In this document: piece by piece, positions 32,301-41,300 of the stretch
How positions within the stretch are numbered: position 1 is the stretch's first letter
How the letters are laid out: every line of letters starts with the position of its first letter
Source: Monarcha castaneiventris obscurior
Lineage: Eukaryota; Chordata; Aves; Passeriformes; Monarchidae
DNA: 64,000 nt
Reading direction: 5' to 3'
Assembly (NCBI GenBank): GCA_026261815.1
Contig: JAMPIT010000437.1
Span: 1,364,001 to 1,428,000 of the forward strand
Made by a program: the position numbers and the translations under genes
Notes under the pieces: generated by a model
The model's database searches: none
Told to the model about the DNA's origin: nothing
The model's input: the letters and a program-made list of their open reading frames with translations, nothing else

Positions 32301-35300
32301 GATTGATTCCCGCCTGGAAGTTTCTACCCCGGGCCGGCTCTGCAGGGCTTCTCAGGGCATCTCCGAGGAGCTGGGCACTGAGCGTTGAGAGAGGAAGCCA
32401 GGAGCAGGCAAATCCTGCTGCTTCCCGGTGTTTGGTGCTTTGGGGCATCCCTTCCCAAGGTGCTGACAGCTCTGCCATCCACAGAAATCTCCCTGCAGCA
32501 GGAATAACCCTGCTTGTCCCCATCTCCATGCTGGGTTAGTGCAGCACCACCCAATAATTCCATGGGAGATGTGGCTCCCCTCTCCAAATGCCCTGTCTGG
32601 AGATGGTGGAATGGGGCTGCAGTGATTTTATCTCCCCACTTCGGATTGAACGTGACATCCCATTAGGAGAGTGCCTGGGAAAGTTCTCTGGGAGCGTGGT
32701 GCTGCTGGATGTAATCACAACCATGTGCAGGGCGCTGTGAGCCTACAGGAGCCACTCGTGCAGCTTAGGGAGGCACTGCCAGCAAATTGCAGCCCGATAA
32801 AGAAAGGTCAGCGTTGCCATTTTGGCCACAAAAAATGGGATTTGAGTGATTTCATATCAATGCATAACCCAAACTATTATTATGGTTGAAGTGTGAGGTT
32901 GATTGAAAAGAGTTGTTCGTTAAAAAACCAACCAAAATGTCATTTATTCATGAGATATTAGCTCAAATAACAGATTGATTCAAATAACAGATATTGGTTC
33001 AAATAACAGCTATTACTTCAAATAACAGATAAAGGATTCAAGCAAATGAATTGTGTCAATTTAAACTAAAATAGAAACAAATCCTTAAGGAAAACTGCAG
33101 GATTGTTTCAATTTTTAAAAAACTGGTTTAATTTTGAGACTTCTTGAAGGTAGTTTTTAGATCACTTTGTAAAAAAACAGTCAATACAGAAAAATGATAT
33201 AAAATACAAATAGCCCTTCTTATTAATTAGGAATTTTATTTTATGGAGTCCCATGAAATGCGTGGTGATGGAAATTGCTCTGTAGATTATCAGAACAAGG
33301 AAATGCATTTTAGAGTGAAACCAGAGTTTTAATTATATCCAGATAATCTGGAAAACGGGTAGTTAAAGTAAATTAGACTTTCAGTGAGAATGGTACCCAC
33401 TTACTCAGAGGGTGACAGTGAGGGGTGGGAGGATGAGTTGTTCCTCACCCCTTGGCTGAAAGGAACGTTGGAAATGGGATTGTTACGGATCATGCAGCAG
33501 GATAAAGTCACATCTGGAGCATTCTGGTGACTCTAAAACACCTGAATTATGGGGTGCTCCCTTGCTTCAGCCAGATCAAAGAGATGGAATTCTCCCAATA
33601 ATCCGGTGGAGTCTTGTCCTTACTCACAGCGAGCGGATCCCATCGTGGGGCTGGAGCTGGAGGTGGGACCCAAAGCCAGGGAGTTTGTGGTGTGTCCCAG
33701 CTGGGGAGTGGGATGGGTTGTTGGGAGTGGTGTCAGCTCATCCAGGGATGGGTTGTTGGGGATGGTGTCAGCTCATCCAGGGATGGGTTGTTGGGAATGG
33801 TGTCAGCTCATCCAGGGATGGGTTGTTGGGAATGGTGTCAGCTCATCCAGGGATGGGTTGTTGGGAATGGTGTCAGCTCATCCAGGGCATGGTGGCATCC
33901 CCATGGCCTGTGGGCACTCAGTGCAGCTCAGGTTATGGGGAGCAGCAAAGTGCTGGGCAGGATGGAGCTCTCTGCCCTCTGCAGCATTGAGGAGTGTCCC
34001 AAGCACAGCTCCCAGAGACCTGGAGCTTGAGCAGCAGCTGGAACCTGTAAGTGTGAGGGAGAAAAAGTTGGAGAAATATGGAAAATACATCAGTAAAAAG
34101 CAAAAAACACCTGGGGACATCAGTGACTCCTAAGGGCCCTGGAAGGTGCTGGAGGGGTGGCAGGTGATGTTCCCTTGCTTAGGATATTAACTCAATGTAA
34201 GTTACACATTTAAGTTCTAAAATCCCATTATATTCCTGTCCCCTTCCCTCCAACATCCCCAGGATGGTGTTAATTGGGTTAATTAACACCACGATGGTGT
34301 GACTCTTCCCCCAGTTGTGAGGACAGAATTGTGGAAGGTTTTGAGTGACACAGGAGGCACTGGTTTATTTTTGGAATTCCTCAGCTGTCTGATTTGGGTA
34401 ATATTCTCAGCAATGGAAATTTTTCATTTTTCATTCAGTTTCCAGTTTAATTCCTGCCTTCAGGTGTGGAAATGAGAAGAGTGTGGTACCTAAGAGCTGC
34501 TGTTGCAGAGTCAGGAACCTGAGTGAGGCTGGGCTGTCACTGTTTCCTGGCTTAGCTGTGGCTTTGTGAGGCTCTTTTGTGTTGTAAACAAAAAGCAGAG
34601 CTTAGAAGAAAGCTCCATGAGATTCTTTTTTAAACAAAGCATAGGTATGTAGAAATCACATCATAATTCACCTTTATTACCCATTTTTATTGGCACTGAC
34701 ACCAACCAGTTTGTGCTCAGCAGCATCAGTTGGTCAGAACACATTCTGAAATACAATAATTAAGTACTTCTGTTGGTTTATGTATTTTTTTTTAAACAAT
34801 CTAGATTTTGTTGTTTCTGTTTCTGGTGTCATTTATTTTACAGTATTTTATGTAACTATTGCACATTCCATGATGAAAACACTCATTTTTAGAATAGTAA
34901 ATGAAATTTTCAGAGCTTCTTCCCTGTCCTCCCGTGGAGTTTTTAATTAGCCATAAGAGTTGGCCTTTGGGAGGGACAGGACAGGGTTAGAGGTGATAAC
35001 TCCCAGTAAAGGAGATTTTGGGGCTGATAAAGGTGGCAGCTCCGTGCTCCTCAGCAGTCTCCAGGAATGGAGCTGTTCACTTTTCATGCAGGAGAATATT
35101 AAAAACAGACCCTGCTTTCCTCTGTCTACTCTGTTTGTTACATGCAAAATATTACAGGGAGATGCATCCAGCTTGCATGGAAATTAGAAAATTATCCCTG
35201 TGTTTATAGAGTGTGCACTGGAAAATAGACAGAAAATATCCAAACTTGGTCTTGTCCCGCCACAAAATTTTGAGTGGATGGTGTGATACATTTTTGCTTT

Positions 35301-38300
35301 TTTTGTGTGTATCTAAAGCCTTTTTATGACTTAATTTTTGAAGTTCAGTTCCAGCAATTTTTGTTAAAAATGTTAAGTTTGTTTTGTTTTTAGTTTGGGA
35401 AAACAAGGTGATATTCTAAAAATCTTTCTGTATGTATCATAAACCTTTGGTGGTAAAAAGTACAGTGGAATACCTAAATTTTTTACATCTGATAAATTTG
35501 AAGCCTCAGCCTGTCTGGTTACCACTGAATTAATGAAAAAATTGCCCTTTTTTTTTCAATTGTGAGCACAGAGAATGGGTTCATTTGTTTCACTCAGGAA
35601 AAAGTAGAGACCCAGCTTTTCAGCCAGGTGTTATTTGCAGCCTGTTGTTTGTGGTCATTATGAATCCAGTCAGTCTCAATATTCCCAGTCTTCCAAATTA
35701 GGGATTTATTTCTAGGAAATGCCTTCATCCTGTCTTTAAGCAGGTTTTTTTGCCTTTTAAATGGTGTTGCAGTGTTGAAGAATGGGGAATATTCAGATTT
35801 TTTTTCCCCTGTTGTTTCAATTTTGGCTCTGTGCTGGTGGCACTTTGACAGCTCAGCTGCCAGTGGTGGTGCTGCATGACCTAAATTGCGATTTTTGTTT
35901 GGGGGTTTTTTTTTGCAGTTTCTGAGAGCAGGTAGTGTCCTGATGTGTAAGCTGATTTCAAACATCTGCTTAGGTAATTCCATTCAGCTGTCTAATCTCA
36001 ATTTGGGGTTGTAAGGACACACAAACATTACAGAGTCTTTAAGCTCAGACCATCGCTGTGGCCTCAGTTTTGGAGGTTTTATGATGACAAAACCTGAAAT
36101 CCTGGGTTTGTCCCAGGCAGACAGAGGAGCAGTGTTTACCTGTAATTAATTTGAGCTGAGGCTCGAGGGAAGTGGAAAATCTCAACCTGAAAATCTCTCC
36201 TGTCTGTCCCTTAACATTTTACCATAATATCAGAGGTGTTGTCAAATTTACAACAAATAATTACCTGGGTCGTGATTCCATCTGGAAAATGAATTGGGGC
36301 CTTTTCCATGGCTCTGGGATACATCCAGGCCCTCCTGGCAGGGCAGATGCAGAGGCACTAATGCCTGCATGAGGCAGAAAGGAATAACCTGGGGGGTTTA
36401 TCCAGGGTCCTGGAAGAAAGCTGGACCTTTGGGTTTTTTTTCAAATAGATTCCAGCTGTATGGAGAATGGAAAAACCACCCATGTTTGTATGAATTAATT
36501 ACAGGGGCTGATGGATCTGCTCGCTAATAGAACGTTACTCATTCGTTCCTGGAGAATTCAGGGGTTCCCCTTTTTTTTGAGGAGATGTAAAATTCTTTTC
36601 TTCCAGGATTGCACCTTTTAAGCTTCCCTTCAGCCCCTTTTGTCCTGGTTGCTTTTTCCTCAACCTAAGCAGTGCCAGTTCTGGGATTTGGTTGGGAGAA
36701 GAAGGAATTTTCTTGCTGGGATCTTTGTGTAGCACCTTAACAACTGTTCTGCTTTTGCCTCACTTTGTGGTTTGAACTTCTTGTATGAGCAGAAGACAAG
36801 TTGGGTGTTCTCAACTCATTTGAGCCATTTTTTTGTTTTGTTTTTGGATTATTGGAATAATATTTACTTCCCTTATCAACCTTAGCTTTGGTTTTGTGTG
36901 GAAGTTTCTATCTAATGTACCTGCAGCTGGGTACTGCACACATTTATTTAGGTGTATGTGGGGTTTATGCTCCTGAACTCCAAGACTGCTTTGAATGAGA
37001 AAGGACAAGGAATGGGAGGGACTTTTGGCTGTTTGTTTAATAGCCAGGACAATGTACCAATTTCTGTATTAACTTCTGTTTCTCTAGTATTTTACTCCCT
37101 AAAGATTATTAGATTGCAAGTTTTTTTCTGCTCTGTCATGATATGGCTACAGGAATACAGGGTTAGAGAAAGGTCCTGCTTTGGGATACACTGTGAGATG
37201 TGGGAGAAATCCATGTCAGGTAAAACCAGATGTGTTCTTACCTGATGATCTTAATTTGAGGCTGAATTTTAGGAAAGAGTCTTCACACAGATTGACGAGG
37301 GAAATAAGTGGTTTATCTCCCTGCTTGGTTACCAGCAGTTTAATTAATCCATGACTTATCTCTCAGGTAACAATCACCAAAGTCTAGTTTTGGTTTTAGT
37401 TTGCCATGAGGTGTTCACTGAGGTGCTCCTGAAGGGCAGGGCCTGGTTGGCTTCTCCTCCATCTCTCATTCCTCAGGCAGGGGGGTGGTTCTGGGTTCCA
37501 GGAGGGGCAGGTCTGGGCTCCAGGAGGAGCAGGTCTGGGCTCCACGAGGAGCAGTTGTGGGTTCTAGGAGGAGCAGGAGCAGTTCTGGGTTCCAGGAGGG
37601 GCAGGTCTGGGTTCCAAGAGCGGCAGTTCTGGGCTCCACGAGGAGCAGTTGTGGGTTCCAGGAGGAGCAGGAGCCGGTCTGGGTTCCAGGAGGAGTAGTT
37701 CTGGGCTTCAGGATCCTGGGTTCCACGGGGAGCAGTTTTGGGTTCCACGGGGAGCAGTTTTGGGTTCCATGGGGAGCCATGCAGGGTGGAACCCAGAACC
37801 ACCAGGAGGAGCAAGTCTGGGTTCCAGGAGGAGCAGTTCTGAGCTCCACGGGGAGCAGTTCTGGGCCCAGCCATGCTGGCACCACAGCTCAGGCTCAGGG
37901 AAGTCGGTGCCTTTCTGGGGCTGCTCCTTCTGCCCCCATTGCTGATGTCCTGTGGCTTTGCAGCACCTCGGTGTGACCAGGCCGTGCTGGGCCATAGCTC
38001 AGGTGTTAGTGCAGAAACACATAATCACTGATGATTATATGCAGGTGCTTTTATTGAAGAGCTCTGGGAATCAGGGGTACAGACCCAAATCTGATCCTGC
38101 CATGGATTCGGGATGGATACATTTTATACCCTTTCCTTACATAACTGTTGTATAATCATATGTTAATCATCAACTTGATATTGTTCTATTGTGTATATTG
38201 TTTCCACCCAAGCACGGGTTTAAGCCCCCTCCCCACAACATCCCTCATGATTATTGTCCCTTCCCTGTGATTCTTGTAATAATTACATGATTATTTACTA

Positions 38301-41300
38301 AGCAATCATCACACTTGACTTCTTCATCTGCCATACAGGTGGGTGCACTAGGTACAGGTTAACATCATTTTAGCACAGACAATGCCCACTCCCATTCCTG
38401 AGGCCTATCTTAACTACCATGATTTTAGAAACATTTTAACCCTATGCTATCACAGGGTGTGGAGTCTTCCCAGGGACTCTCTGTGGGATAATCGAGGCAT
38501 TGTGGCAGAGGAGGCACCTCCATCCCCCTGGGAGTTCAGAGCAGGAGGTTATAGTGAGGAGATCTCAATTTGTGTCAAACCAACTGCTGGAGAATTCCAG
38601 GAGTGTCTCATCCATGGGTTCTCCTCTCTGCTGCATTCCCGTGCTCTCCATACTGCCTTTCCAGGAGCTGCATCTTTTCAAAATTATGGTTTATGGGGAT
38701 TTTACCTCCTCAAATGTTTGATAATGTAATTACCATCATTTGTAGGTGCAGTGTTGCTGGGCTGAGTTGGGGCTGGTGTTTGCTGAATCCATTTCCTCAG
38801 CTCTGCAAAGTTCTTGGTTGTCCTGGTTCTTGTTTTTATTTCATCCTGTTTTTCTCTGACACTGTGGATGATACTTTTAAAAATATTAAATATTCCCTTA
38901 TTCTGACATAAATTTTGTCACTTACCAACTGTCCAAACTGCTGGCTTGAAACAACTTCTTCTTCTCAGCATCAGTCTCATTTCAGGTTTAAACTCTGACT
39001 CTGCTGCTGCCTAGTTTTGTTATCCCTCACCTTATATTTAACAGTAAATGAAAAAAAAGTATTATCATACATATTATCTACATTTAACTTCCTCAAACAC
39101 ATGCATTTTAAAATTGCAAACTAATAATGACCTGAAATGTTTAATAGAGGCAGCCAAATTTGCATTAAATATATATGTATTTTTTTAAATAATTTCTGCA
39201 GGCTGAATGACTGCAATTGATACCTGAAATTATTTTACCTTTCCAATAACTCGTACCATGATTTTTTTTCCTGGTGGTGAAGTTGAGTTAAACAAGGAAC
39301 TTTCTCTTAATATGCTTTGAAAGAGAACATGGCATTTTGCTGCAATTACTTGAGTGTTTGCACTCTGGCTTTATTACCAATCTGAACATCCAGGCTTGAT
39401 GCAGTGCAGTTGTTCCATTGTTCTGGCCCAGCCTCTGGATTTATGGCTGAAGTATTAAAGAGCCCTGAATTTGTTGGCTTTTGTTTGTGGCCGTTGAGCT
39501 AAAAATAATCTAATAAGGCTTGTGTCAGGTGAGAGATGCTTAGAAGAATTCCAGGGGAGAAGTTGACATCTCAGCACCATTCTTTGGAGTGGGGGTTGCT
39601 GTTTGCCAATAAAACAGATTATTTTTGCAAAAATTCACCTTCCCTGGAAGAGCTCAAAGAGAAGAAAACAAGCCCTGTCTTGGTTTGGGGCTCTGATTCC
39701 TCTTTGCATTTAAAAAAAGCCTCTCTTTTGCAGTTGTAACCTTTTGAAGAGATTAGATTGGACCTCTAAGATAGAGTTCAGTGCTTTAGTGCAATATAAT
39801 TGGGGAAATACTAAACGCCACTGACCTCATTTCCTTTAGAACAATGAAAATTAATAGTTGCACGTTTTATTAGGCTGATATTCCAGATGTAGTGTACATT
39901 TAATTAAGTGTAGTTTCCTTTTGGTTATGGTATGTGGCTCTGCTTTTTGTCGCAAATTCTTTCTAGTTTTACAGTTTTCCACATGTTTTCTTTCACCATT
40001 TATGATTTTTTCAAAGCGGGACTATAAGGATTTAAATCACTTTAGCATGCACCAAAACAGTTCCCATTCAAACAATAAACGCCATTTTAAAAAGCCTTTA
40101 GATCTTCTGTCACTTCATAAATATAAATGTATAAAAACATTATGCAGTTGTAGTGCCCACCTGCTAATTAAATGCAGATTTCCTCAAACTTGTTTTAAAA
40201 TCCGCTTATTTGTTTCAACTCAGTCTCTGCTCAGAATACATATGGCCCTTGTGAAACTAATTATGCTTATGGAGCAGCTGTTAAATTTAGTGCAACTAAT
40301 TTTATCCAATATTTTACATTTTAATTGATTACCTGTGAAGAAATTAGCAAATTAACACTTATTGTGCAGTAACTGAATGGGCTTTTATGGAGACTTTCAA
40401 TTTTTACAAGCGGCCCGAGTGTTGATGGAATAAAGCCATTTCTTAGGGTTTGAGATAGGGAAGTTATTGGTGAGCCTTGATTATCTGGTGTGAGAATTTA
40501 GGGATCCTGAGTGATGCCAAGCATCTGTGTGTTCTCTAACTTAGACATGAAAAGCAGATTGGAAAGTAATGGCTTTTCACAGAATTTTGGGAACATATGG
40601 GCTTATCTGGATCTAAGAACTCTTTGAAGATCTTTGAACTTGACTAAATGACTTAACCTTTGGCATGGTGGGTGGGTGTTTTGGGTGTCGTTTGGGGGAA
40701 GGGGATCCTTGCTGGGAGTCTCCTCTCCAGCTTCAGTTTTTGGTTTGGGTTTTTTTTTTTTTCCTCCAGTAGTTCCATAATTTGAACATTTGGGGTCTTG
40801 CTTTAATAGGACTAATTGTGATTCTTGTTATTTTTCAACAGTAGATAAAATAGAAAGTCTGTTTTCTCTGGCAGATCTGTGGACTTTTGTTCTGGTTTAG
40901 CAATGAGCTGGGGACACAGATGACTTTTGGGAGCTCCATTTCAGGAAGTTTTGTCTTTATTTCTTCTCCTGTAGATCTTGCAAGATACTTTAATAGGAAT
41001 TAAAGGCAGCTCACAAGAAGGGCAAAGAGGGACTTTTCCCAGGGTGTAGAGTGATGGGACAACTGGGAATGACCTAAAGCTGATGGAGGGGAAGTTTAGG
41101 TGGGACACTGGGAAGAAATTCTTCCCTGTGAGGGTGCTGGGACACTGGCACAGGGTGGTGCCCAGGGAAGCTACTTTGAATTTTTAGAAGCTGTTTTCTG
41201 TATGTAAATGTCACCTGCCACCAGTTCTGCATAGACATGGGAATGAGCAGAAATCCAGGAATTGAGCATCCTGAATTTATTTATCTGACTTGAGCTGAGC

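Noticed and set aside
33549..34133. 194-codon plus-strand frame
   Set aside because: It passes through the 35-bp array in three frames in turn and has no recognisable domain; it lies inside an intron.
37466..37976. Repeat-peptide frames on both strands
   Set aside because: Translation of the 22-bp minisatellite in different frames; no start context, splice sites or homology.
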